From: Cupriavidus alkaliphilus
Lineage (GTDB): Bacteria > Pseudomonadota > Gammaproteobacteria > Burkholderiales > Burkholderiaceae
DNA length: 64,000 nt
NCBI RefSeq assembly: GCF_900094595.1
Contig: NZ_FMAD01000002.1
Coordinates: 124,001-188,000, forward strand
Reading direction: 5' to 3'
The stretch's first letter is position 1, and every line of letters begins with the position of its first letter. A model generated the notes under the pieces. It was not told the origin of the DNA. It made no database searches and was given only the letters and a program-made list of their open reading frames with translations. Positions 11,501 through 18,113 of this stretch are shown one piece after another. The position numbers were made by a program, and so were the translations under genes.

Positions 11501-14500
11501 GAGCACCCGATAGCTCAGGCCAGTGGCTTCATCCACTGCATGGAGTGCCAGGTGATGGCGGTCTAGCTCTCCTTCGAGTGCTTCGATTCGCGCCGCCATC
11601 CGCTCTCGTTGCCGAGTCCAGCCATTGTCGAATGACGAGCCCTTGAAAATGGCGTCGAGTTGCTCGCGCACGGCGCGTATGGTCGGTTCCCGATCCTTGT
11701 TGACATCGTTGACCATGATAATCCGGTCTCCGAGACCCTCAGCCACGAGCCGCTTGTGAACCACCTCCAGCGCCGCGTGCTTCTGACAGACGATCAGCAG
11801 ACTTCTTCCGTGCCCGATAGCGTCCGCAACCATGTTGACGATCGTCTGGCTCTTTCCTGTGCCGGGAGGTCCTTCGACCAGGAGGCCCGGCCCCTGACGG
11901 GCCTGCAAAATGGCGGACTCCTGCGACGGATCGCTTGCCACAGTCAGGTATCTGTCGATTTCCGCGTGACTATCGGGTGCAGGTTCAGCCTCGGCCTTGT
12001 CCTTGAGGCGCAGCATGGTCTCAAGCGCGGTGCCCGACGGCGACAGGGATTTCAACTGACGCAGGTCTTCACCGATTGCTTGCCCCATGAACGTGACGTG
12101 GAATAACACGGCGGAGCAAGACAGTTGCTGCTGGCCGGGGCGAACCTCGACGTTCGCCGACGGCAATGCCCCGAGCTGTCTGCTCGCGGCAGCCGCCACC
12201 ATGCCAAAGGCGTCGATCACGTCGGCAATCTTCAGGGCGGAGCGGCTAAGGACGTCTTCCGCCGCCGACCGCCATGCCTTGATGGCCTCGCGACCGAGCA
12301 GGCCCTCCAGCGCCGGGTTGAGGCGGACCTCTTCGCGTTCACCATCGAAGGCAAGCGCTACCTGACCGCGCGCACCTAGTTCCGTCAGGAGCTTGACCGG
12401 CCATAGCAACACCGGTGCGATGCGAGGCTTGGTGTTACTACGTGTGTCCTTCCAAAGCAGGAAGGGAAAGCCGAGATAAAGGCCGTCAATGCCTGTATCC
12501 CTTTTATAGAGGGAAGTTTGCCGGTACAGCGTGGCGAGGCGGCTCTCAAGGCTCGGGCTGGTGCCGAAGATCGACGGATCAATCGCCACGGTCTGCACGT
12601 TCCGCTGAAGCAGGTGCTCTAGTATTGCGGCACTGGCGTGTCGATCGGCGTTCAATTCGTGAATATCGACGCGGCCCGTCGTTTTGCCAATCGTCATCCG
12701 CACGAGAGGCCCACGCAGAACTGCCGTCGCTACCCTTTTCTCGAAGAAGTCGAGTATTTGAGTGACATACTGCTGCTTTTGCGGTCCCAGCCATTGCTCG
12801 ACCGGCACCGACAGGAGGACGATGGCTTGGTGGAGCGGCAGGCGACGCTCAAGCCGGAAGTGCTCGGCCCAGCCGTCGATCGATTTGTTGCCTGTGCGTG
12901 CAAAGCCGGCAATCCGGTCGTCAACCTTTCGGAAAAGTTCGCTTCGCGACAACGCGAGTTCCGCGCGCGCCGCTTCGGGATCAAACGCCAGAATCTGTTC
13001 CATCTCGGCCAGCCGCGAAGCCTCTTCCAGAATGGTATCAACCGACCGGAACTGGCTGATGGACGCACCCAGGAGGACAATCAGGTCCTCTTCGCCGATG
13101 ATACGCCGCTCCGACAGGGACAGCAGTCCTGGATGGTCCGAATCCGGAAGGAGAAGCCGCCTCTCTTCCCACATGGCGGCCAGGCGTGCACGCGAGGTCG
13201 AGAGCAGGTGGATACGGACCGTATTCTCGTCGAGTTCGATATGATGACCATGCGCCCGATTTCGCACCTGTTCGGCACGCAAGCGCAGGCGCGAAAGCCA
13301 AGTCTCGGTTTCAAGCCGTTCGAGGAAAGGGGGAACCGGCCCGGTGATCAGGTCATACCCCTCGAGCGGGTTTTGAAGTAGCCAGCCCGGCGTAACAATG
13401 TCTCCGCGAAGAATGAGCGGAATTTCCGGATTCAGTAGCTTTAGTGCGATCATGAGCCGCGCATCGTCGTCGACGCCATCGAGTTGCGTGACGTGGCGTA
13501 TGCCGGCGAGCGCCTTCGCCGAAAGCCCCGCGTTTTCGGCCCATGTGGCAAGCCCCCCGCGCTGCAGATGGTCGAGTGCTTCCGCCCAATTTTCGCGTTC
13601 CGCGGCCGCCAATGCAAAGACGGTCGGCTTGCGATACCGATGCTTGCCGAGCGCGATGCTGACACCTTCCTCACTGTCGCCTTCCTTGGTGCTCGCGGAC
13701 GGGGCCTCGACATCCTTGCCCTCAAGCCACGCTTTCACCTGGGGCCATTGCCATCGTTGATGGCGGTCGCGAGCAAGCAAACCGCGAAGCAACAGGTGTA
13801 GCGACGGGTCGAGGTCGTCAGGCAGGGTGACGCCGTTCGCGAGCACGTGAATCAGGAACGCGTGCGGGTTGACGCCCTCGAAACATGCCCCCTGCGTCAA
13901 TTGCTCCAGCAGAATCATCCCCAGACTCCACCAGTCCGACGCGGCCGCTACGCCTCCGGCGATCGCCTCGGGTGCCATATAGCGCGTCGTTTCAAGCGGG
14001 GAGACGATGTCAAGGTCAAAGTCCGACAAGCGGGCCGACCCGAAACCGCTGATGACCAGGTCGATGGGGTCGCGGCTGCGCACCAGCAGCGTACTTGGGC
14101 GGAGGTCCCGGTGACGTAGTCCGGCTTCAGAGAATGCTTGCAGCGCTTGTCCCAGTTCATCGACCACATGTCGGATAGTCGGCATGTCCTGGAGCGCAAT
14201 GCCGATGTCTGCGAGTGTCCCGTTGCTCAGCTCTTCTGCCACTTCGTATGCGCGACCATCCCAACGCCCGGTCGTAATGATCTCTGGCACGTGTCCGCGC
14301 GGAAGCCGACGAACCACCTCGTAGATCGACGGATCTGGCTCGGCACCCGGGCGGTAAAGCGTGAGTACCGCCTGCCGGTTATCGTCGCGATGCTGGGCAA
14401 GGTATCGTTCGCGGGTCGCATCCGTGCCGGATATCTGCCTTAGCAGTCGCCAGCCTTCAATCCGGGTTTCCTCCGGCGAAGACGGGCTTTCCTGCGTAGT

Positions 14501-14830
14501 GTCAGCCGGATCGCCGGACGGCCGCTGCGGTTGGCCTTCATGCCCGGCCCCGGGGGTCGGGTCAGCACCGCACGCGAGGCACATAAGGTCGCCGTCGTTC
14601 ATCGGGTGGCCATTCGTGCAAAGCAATGACCGTGCGGCGCCTACGCGTCCAGAGTCAGCAGCAATGCGCTGCGCCGACTCGGCAGTGACGACTTCGTGTG
14701 GTCTCCAGCCGCATTCGCGAATGGGAAGATTCGACAGATCCCACTGGCAGGGCGCGCCGGCAATGGTCCCCTCGCAATACCACTCCTGCACGGACCGCTC
14801 GGTCCTGCAATTGGTGCAAAAACGCATCAT
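8522..14830 (-). CDS. Island operon gene 3: zinc-ribbon/pseudokinase/SF1 helicase/Vsr-like nuclease fusion
   Basis: A giant protein of about 2,102 residues. Two cysteine clusters open it (C5, C8, C19, C28 and C71, H75, C84, C87). Residues ~125-370 follow a Ser/Thr kinase: HRD at 240-242 and a later APE are kept. However, the ATP lysine position is Thr157, the catalytic-loop Asn is Thr247 and DFG reads GFG (262-264), so it is probably a pseudokinase. An SF1/COG1112-type helicase follows: GPPGTGKS near 985, DEAS near 1650, GDEKQMPP, QGDERD near 1880 and VTRARR near 1920. The last ~90 residues (GMDFAIADP, IECD) resemble the REase_MTES_1575/Vsr-like nuclease fold. Start: ATG 14830 has AGGAA 9 bases upstream, while ATG 14839 abuts it. 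DNA or RNA as substrate is undetermined. Confidence 0.85.
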   Translation of the reverse strand: MMRFCTNCRTERSVQEWYCEGTIAGAPCQWDLSNLPIRECGWRPHEVVTAESAQRIAADSGRVGAARSLLCTNGHPMNDGDLMCLACGADPTPGAGHEGQPQRPSGDPADTTQESPSSPEETRIEGWRLLRQISGTDATRERYLAQHRDDNRQAVLTLYRPGAEPDPSIYEVVRRLPRGHVPEIITTGRWDGRAYEVAEELSNGTLADIGIALQDMPTIRHVVDELGQALQAFSEAGLRHRDLRPSTLLVRSRDPIDLVISGFGSARLSDFDLDIVSPLETTRYMAPEAIAGGVAAASDWWSLGMILLEQLTQGACFEGVNPHAFLIHVLANGVTLPDDLDPSLHLLLRGLLARDRHQRWQWPQVKAWLEGKDVEAPSASTKEGDSEEGVSIALGKHRYRKPTVFALAAAERENWAEALDHLQRGGLATWAENAGLSAKALAGIRHVTQLDGVDDDARLMIALKLLNPEIPLILRGDIVTPGWLLQNPLEGYDLITGPVPPFLERLETETWLSRLRLRAEQVRNRAHGHHIELDENTVRIHLLSTSRARLAAMWEERRLLLPDSDHPGLLSLSERRIIGEEDLIVLLGASISQFRSVDTILEEASRLAEMEQILAFDPEAARAELALSRSELFRKVDDRIAGFARTGNKSIDGWAEHFRLERRLPLHQAIVLLSVPVEQWLGPQKQQYVTQILDFFEKRVATAVLRGPLVRMTIGKTTGRVDIHELNADRHASAAILEHLLQRNVQTVAIDPSIFGTSPSLESRLATLYRQTSLYKRDTGIDGLYLGFPFLLWKDTRSNTKPRIAPVLLWPVKLLTELGARGQVALAFDGEREEVRLNPALEGLLGREAIKAWRSAAEDVLSRSALKIADVIDAFGMVAAAASRQLGALPSANVEVRPGQQQLSCSAVLFHVTFMGQAIGEDLRQLKSLSPSGTALETMLRLKDKAEAEPAPDSHAEIDRYLTVASDPSQESAILQARQGPGLLVEGPPGTGKSQTIVNMVADAIGHGRSLLIVCQKHAALEVVHKRLVAEGLGDRIIMVNDVNKDREPTIRAVREQLDAIFKGSSFDNGWTRQRERMAARIEALEGELDRHHLALHAVDEATGLSYRVLLGELIQLETGEPPVDVPQLRSKLSTMDISTLTTIEEQCSPLARYWLPARFEGSALVQLKPFATDPATIKEFHTAFASFLEAEQLRIDAIAAHPARFDVDDPAPYRAWLDANARTLVELDDIQRKRLAQWLPLFRPAGQADSPGHVHYASLKALYQDLVQTDNGPFDERLSPALARLPASELAHIEVRATLATRAPTFFDRLNPATYIRRRGLLKFVAGLGAPDTNETLNRLLAAARLELRWRPLRESLNTTSQSLRLETVDQDSGPTLADECLIRLRQLEEVRELAQHLAIAPRGDEFDSAVMTGDRAPVEQLLDGFETAFIRYNARKHSTDALLSLTDWFSPELFEACKDAVARNISYQAPLNRIHDALPTLPAYQQFRTRARHLGNAALEIFSLMRTQEASLTRVRPENLDSEVRRLINREARLGWKRKMEQAYPELLLDQNETKAKIEALAAADEQMRHLNRDVLREGVDRGKLRTAREWEDVTRLTGRRSRRLREFIELGAGLGLMTLRPVWLMNPDVASRVLPLKSNLFDAVVYDEASQMPVEYALPTLFRATLSIVSGDEKQMPPTAFFSSRAESDEAELFDGEQPDDDATEEEREIFEDTWNRREIKDCPDLLQLARTTLPSSTLQIHYRSAYRELIGYSNAAFYENNLSVPVRHPDETVREVRPLELIQVDGLYEQQTNEAEAGRVVEYLAKLWQQPFDERPSVGVVTFNRKQADLIEEKLELRAEEDIHFRNAYREESDRIEGGEDMAVFVKNVENVQGDERDVIVFSTTFGRNSQGTFRRHFGVLGQKGGERRLNVAVTRARRKVILVTSMPIREISDMLNTHRKPAIPRDYLQGYMEYARAMSNGELPSGRALLARMSNERAQARSEERDKIDGFANDVLAYIGLCGFHAVPAQEGDAFGMDFAIADPKTGLYAIGIECDAPRHPLLRRARAREIWRPSVLRRAIPHLHRVSSQAWYHNGDEERARLKSAIEAALAMESSA

Positions 14831-14847
14831 TGCTGACATTTCCTGTC

Positions 14848-15492
14848 TTATCGGCTTCGCGCCTTGTCGGCGCTGATCTGGACCAGATGACCCTCGTCGT
14901 TCAAAAGGCCTTGCAAGCGCAGAAAATCACCCCGACTGGGTATCCCAGCCAGCCAGACGCTTCCAGCTTCGTCAAACATGACATCCAGAGACTTGTCTCC
15001 TTCCGTCAGGAGGCGGTCGTACTGGGTAAATCTTTCGCGGCCCAAAGCCGTGAGCAGATGCATGCGCTGATTGTCGCTGCCGCGCAGAGGGCGGGTATGT
15101 GATGCATCCAGGTCAAACGGATCCGAAATCAAGACATCGATCAGAGTGGACGCTTTGGCAAGCGTTGGCGTCAGTGCCTCTATCGGATGTCCGCTGTAGA
15201 CCAGGATATCGACGCTCGTCCGCTGGCGCAGGACCTCGAGCAGGGCGATCAGCGCATCTGGCTGCTCAAAAGGCTCGCCGCCGGAAATGGTGATGCCCTC
15301 CGCCTCCGGCAGCCACGCGGCAATGCGCGCCAGCAACCGTTCAAGCGTGGTCTTGCCGCGATTGCCGGCCCAGGTGTCAGCTGAGATACAGCCTGGGCAG
15401 CGAATGCCGCAGCCCTGGAACCAGATCCCCAGGCGTCGGCCCGGTCCAAGGCTCCTGATGGGGAAATGCACGCGCGACAGATACAGGTTCAT
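14848..15492 (-). CDS. Island operon gene 2: small radical SAM / 4Fe-4S single-cluster protein (NrdG-like)
   Basis: A 214-residue protein with the cluster motif CGIRCPGC (Cys28, Cys32, Cys35, CX3CX2C) and the SAM-binding GGEP at 71-74, like activating enzymes of the NrdG/PflA type and the Fer4_12 group. Such proteins generate a 5'-deoxyadenosyl radical to install a glycyl radical or modify a protein or small molecule. No glycyl-radical enzyme is encoded nearby, so the target is unknown. A role in modifying a neighbour's product or a nucleotide is inference. It starts 2 bases after the AAA+ gene and ends 17 bases before the preferred helicase start, so it is clearly co-transcribed. Radical SAM proteins in defence loci are known (viperins), but this one lacks the viperin-type length and pattern. 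Confidence 0.85.
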   Translation of the reverse strand: MNLYLSRVHFPIRSLGPGRRLGIWFQGCGIRCPGCISADTWAGNRGKTTLERLLARIAAWLPEAEGITISGGEPFEQPDALIALLEVLRQRTSVDILVYSGHPIEALTPTLAKASTLIDVLISDPFDLDASHTRPLRGSDNQRMHLLTALGRERFTQYDRLLTEGDKSLDVMFDEAGSVWLAGIPSRGDFLRLQGLLNDEGHLVQISADKARSR

Positions 15493-15494
15493 GC

Positions 15495-17318
15495 CTACTG
15501 CCTTTGTAACTCGAGCTGCCCGGACGCCAGGCCGGTCAGAACAAAGTGGTCACCGGCCTTCGCATTCTGGTCAAAGAGTCCCCGTGCCAGGGGGTTGATG
15601 AGATGCGCTTCGATCTGGTTGCGAATGCCGCGACCGCCGTTCGAAAGGTCATGCAAGCAGCGCTTCCTGAGCGCGGCCAACGATTCGCTTTCCAGTTCGA
15701 TCGTTATTCCCTCGCCGGCGATGTCATCGAGCACGGCACGCACCATTTGATCGAAGATTTCTTCACCGACATCATCGCGAATGAAATCGAAAACTATAAT
15801 ATTTTCACCAATGCGGTTAAGAATTTCCGGCCGGTTCAGGACCAACTTGAAGTGTCGCTGTATCTCGGTGAGAACCCTCTCCTGAATCGTCTCGAAGGCG
15901 TCGCCCGGCTGGACATTGGCAATGCGTTCTCCCGTATCGTCCTGTCGGTATATCCCCAGGTTGGATGTGAAAATGATCAGCGCTTCCGAAAAATAGACTC
16001 TGTCCCCCCGGCCTGAGGTGAGCACGCCGTCGTCAAGAATCTGTAGGAATTTGTCGAGGATGCGCGGATGTGCCTTCTCAACTTCGTCAAACAGCACGAC
16101 GCTGAACGGCCTTTCCCGGATGGCGTTGGTGAGTTCGCCGCCGACGTCATACCCGACATACCCGGGCGGCGCGCCAATGAGCCGTTGATCGGCGTGCTCA
16201 GCGCTGAACTCAGACATGTCGAAGCGGATGTAGGCGCTTTCATCGCCGAACAAGAGACTGGTAACGGTCTTTGCAAGCTCAGTCTTACCCACGCCGGTTG
16301 GGCCGGCCAGAAAGGCAATCCCGCGGGGGCGGCTCCCCTTGCGCTGCGATCCCACGCCGGTCATGGCTCTCTTGACCAAGTCAAGCAAATGAGTGACAGC
16401 GTGTGCCTGCCCTTTCACCCGATTTCGAACGAACACTTCTGCGTTCCGAATCTTTTCCCGATCAATCTGCAGCCACGGGTCCTCCGTCACGCCGACCTTG
16501 TACCGACGCACCGCATCGGCAATCTTCCCGACAGGGACATTCTCAACGCGAGCGAGCGTTGCGATCGCGTTCATGTCAGCCAGCAGGAGTCCCTCGGAGC
16601 CATCGACGAATGCGACGTCGGCTTGCGCCAGGACATCAGGCGAGGCCTCCTGTGCGCCTGGCACGCCACGAAGGAGTACTTTAGACAAGGCGCGCCGGGA
16701 CGCGCTGTCGGGCTTGGATACGGGAATGTGCCTCACCCTTGGATTGTCGATGAGGAGCCAGTCCGGCAGGTCTCCTTCCTTATCGACAACCCAGAGAATC
16801 GTATTGAAGAACGGGCGACGTTGCGCCCCCGCAGGACGAGGTTTGGCTTGATGTGCAAGCACCAGGGCGCGCGTGAACAGATTATGTTCGGAAGCGCTGA
16901 GCGTTTCAGGCCGAACGGTCAGCCGCGATGCAAAATCGACTACCAGCGCCACTGGCTCCCCGGCGAGGCTGACCAGCCGTTCGAAGGCTGCCGCCAGCAT
17001 GTCTATCCCTCCAGGCGCGGCAGCATCAACGGGCGATAATCCGAGGCTGCGGAGCGTGTCCTCGGCTGGCACCACCAAACTGGTCCTGCCTTCGGCTACG
17101 GTAAATCCCGAAATCGGATCCCAAACGACCACCTGAGCGTATCCGGCTTCCCGGAGATTGTCGCAGAGCGCGGCGGTCAAGGGCTGCGCCGTCACGATGC
17201 CAGGAGCAACCTCGCAGGCTTGAAGGTCCCGGATATTGCCAGACAAGACGAATTGGCTCTTCAGGGGAAGAAAGCGCAGTAAATCGCGCATCCAGCGAGG
17301 CTTTACATAGGCCGACAT
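15495..17318 (-). CDS. Island operon gene 1: ClpA/ClpB-like AAA+ ATPase with divergent N-terminal half
   Basis: A 607-residue protein. The C-terminal half is a Clp/Hsp100-type AAA+ module: Walker A GPTGVGKTELAK near residue 340, pore-loop-like GAPPGYVGYDVGG, Walker B VVLFDEVEKAHP near 409, then LNRIGENIIVF with the expected arginine and a ClpB D2-small-like C-terminal region. The first ~300 residues do not match a Clp N-domain. They begin PRWMRDLLRFLPLKSQFVLSG and have hydrophobic strands (ALVVDFASRL, NTILWVVDKEGDLPDW) like a degenerate AAA fold without Walker motifs. A protein-remodelling or unfolding motor is likely, perhaps acting on the helicase fusion. No ClpP-binding loop is evident. 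It is the first gene, so the operon promoter should lie just upstream of 17318. Confidence 0.87.
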   Translation of the reverse strand: MSAYVKPRWMRDLLRFLPLKSQFVLSGNIRDLQACEVAPGIVTAQPLTAALCDNLREAGYAQVVVWDPISGFTVAEGRTSLVVPAEDTLRSLGLSPVDAAAPGGIDMLAAAFERLVSLAGEPVALVVDFASRLTVRPETLSASEHNLFTRALVLAHQAKPRPAGAQRRPFFNTILWVVDKEGDLPDWLLIDNPRVRHIPVSKPDSASRRALSKVLLRGVPGAQEASPDVLAQADVAFVDGSEGLLLADMNAIATLARVENVPVGKIADAVRRYKVGVTEDPWLQIDREKIRNAEVFVRNRVKGQAHAVTHLLDLVKRAMTGVGSQRKGSRPRGIAFLAGPTGVGKTELAKTVTSLLFGDESAYIRFDMSEFSAEHADQRLIGAPPGYVGYDVGGELTNAIRERPFSVVLFDEVEKAHPRILDKFLQILDDGVLTSGRGDRVYFSEALIIFTSNLGIYRQDDTGERIANVQPGDAFETIQERVLTEIQRHFKLVLNRPEILNRIGENIIVFDFIRDDVGEEIFDQMVRAVLDDIAGEGITIELESESLAALRKRCLHDLSNGGRGIRNQIEAHLINPLARGLFDQNAKAGDHFVLTGLASGQLELQRQ

Positions 17319-17403
17319 GTCTCAGATATATTGGCTGAGCGAAGCAGAAACGTTACCACAGCCATAAATCGGTGAAAGGTCGAGGTCGGGGCGCCGGCAG
17401 ACC

Positions 17404-17907
17404 CTACCGAAGTGGGATGGTCGAGGCCCCGCCGACAGGGAGTATGCCGCGAAGCCGCACTGAGGTGCCTTCTCGGAACCAGCGGGAAATGACGGAGCCG
17501 AAATACCGATGTGCGACTTTGGCCAGCATAATGGCTTCGGTGCGCGCAAGGTCTGAGGACATTCTTTGATGATACAGCGACAGCAAATCACGAGCTGCAC
17601 AGCATCGGCAACACCGTTCTGAGGATCGATCTGGAGCCCAGTCAAGTGTGCATTATGAGCTTCGCTCACGCGATAGCTGTGGCTCAATTGATAGGTGAGG
17701 TTTGTCCAGGCCTGGGTCCTCACCGATGCTTCAGAGGTCAGGTCCTGAGAAGCTTTCCAGTATGTCGCCGGGCCTCGATGCATAGCGTTCGAGTACGCTC
17801 CTGAAAATCCACCCAAGTGTCGTCGCGGTGAGAATAGCCGGCAACAACAGCAAGCCCATTTGCCAAGTTGTATTGAGATGCGCGTCGTCCCGAAACTCGC
17901 TCTGCAT
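17404..17907 (-). pseudogene. Possible frameshifted remnant of a small membrane-anchored protein
   Basis: Three protein-like stretches follow each other on the minus strand in different frames. From 17907 there is MQSEFRDDAHLNTTWQMGLL with one hydrophobic segment; near 17750-17600 there is TSEASVRTQAWTNLTYQLSH onward; from about 17595 to 17404 there is LLSLYHQRMSSDLARTEAIM onward. Read together they could be one gene of roughly 165 codons broken by two frameshifts. The alternative is a separate ~58-residue one-TM protein (17731-17907) plus noise. No family is recognised. It lies upstream of the AAA+ gene at the right end of the island, where a decayed cargo or recombination gene could sit. 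The rest of 17319-17987 shows no gene. Confidence 0.3.
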
Positions 17908-17987
17908 GGCCCTCACCCGACTTGAGAACAGTCATTTTGCTTCTTTTTCTCTTAATGTAGTCAGGCATTAGTGGCAATTTGACAGCT

Positions 17988-18001
17988 GCACGTTCCGCTA
18001 A
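17988..18001 (-). repeat. Right inverted arm of the island
   Basis: GCACGTTCCGCTAA; its reverse complement matches the left arm at 7047-7060 at 11 of 14 positions. Confidence 0.55.
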
Positions 18002-18008
18002 CCGTTCT
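18002..18008 (+). repeat. Right direct repeat of the island, displaced end of ssb (CCGTTCT)
   Basis: CCGTTCT followed by GA gives CCG TTC TGA, the expected Pro-Phe-stop end of an uninterrupted ssb, with no open gene in front of it. It matches 7041-7047. Confidence 0.6.
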
Positions 18009-18043
18009 GAGCATCGCGATAGACGCGCGCCGGTATCGCCATG

Positions 18044-18071
18044 GAACCCCCGCGCTGCGGGGGTTCTGCTT
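18044..18071 (+). terminator. Rho-independent terminator, probably the original ssb terminator
   Basis: GAACCCCCGC (18044-18053), a 3-base loop and GCGGGGGTTC (18057-18066), followed by TGCTTTTT on the plus strand. No plus-strand gene lies between the island end and this hairpin. It points away from ssb's displaced stop, so it was most likely the ssb terminator before the island inserted. On the minus strand, behind the diguanylate cyclase gene, it lacks a T tract. Confidence 0.8.
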
Positions 18072-18113
18072 TTTCGGGCGCGGGCGCGCCAGCGTGCCGC
18101 GCCAGACCGGGCC

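Larger units (their letters stand above)
7047..18001. mobile_element. Accessory island integrated at the ssb stop codon
   Basis: About 11 kb lies between two copies of CCGTTCT. The left copy is the genuine end of ssb; the right copy reads Pro-Phe-TGA with no gene in front of it, followed by a terminator oriented for ssb. Just inside the repeats are imperfect inverted arms (7047-7060 and 17988-18001, 11 of 14 positions matching). This pattern, arms around a 7-bp core, is what tyrosine-recombinase attachment sites look like. A transposon with a 6-7 bp target duplication is the alternative. The content is one four-gene minus-strand operon plus a decayed stretch. Base composition is visibly less GC-rich than the flanks. 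No integrase or transposase is present, so the element may be moved in trans or be a remnant. Confidence 0.65.

Noticed and set aside
7164..17318. Annotating the island operon simply as Mokosh or BREX
   Set aside because: The helicase-kinase idea is shared with Mokosh, but the PLD nuclease is missing and the radical SAM and Clp-type ATPase are extra; no BREX core gene (pglZ, brxC) is present.
7047..18001. Tn7-like or IS-borne origin of the island
   Set aside because: Ends do not start with the TGT/ACA of Tn7 relatives, and no transposase gene is visible; the arm-core-arm layout fits a tyrosine recombinase better.
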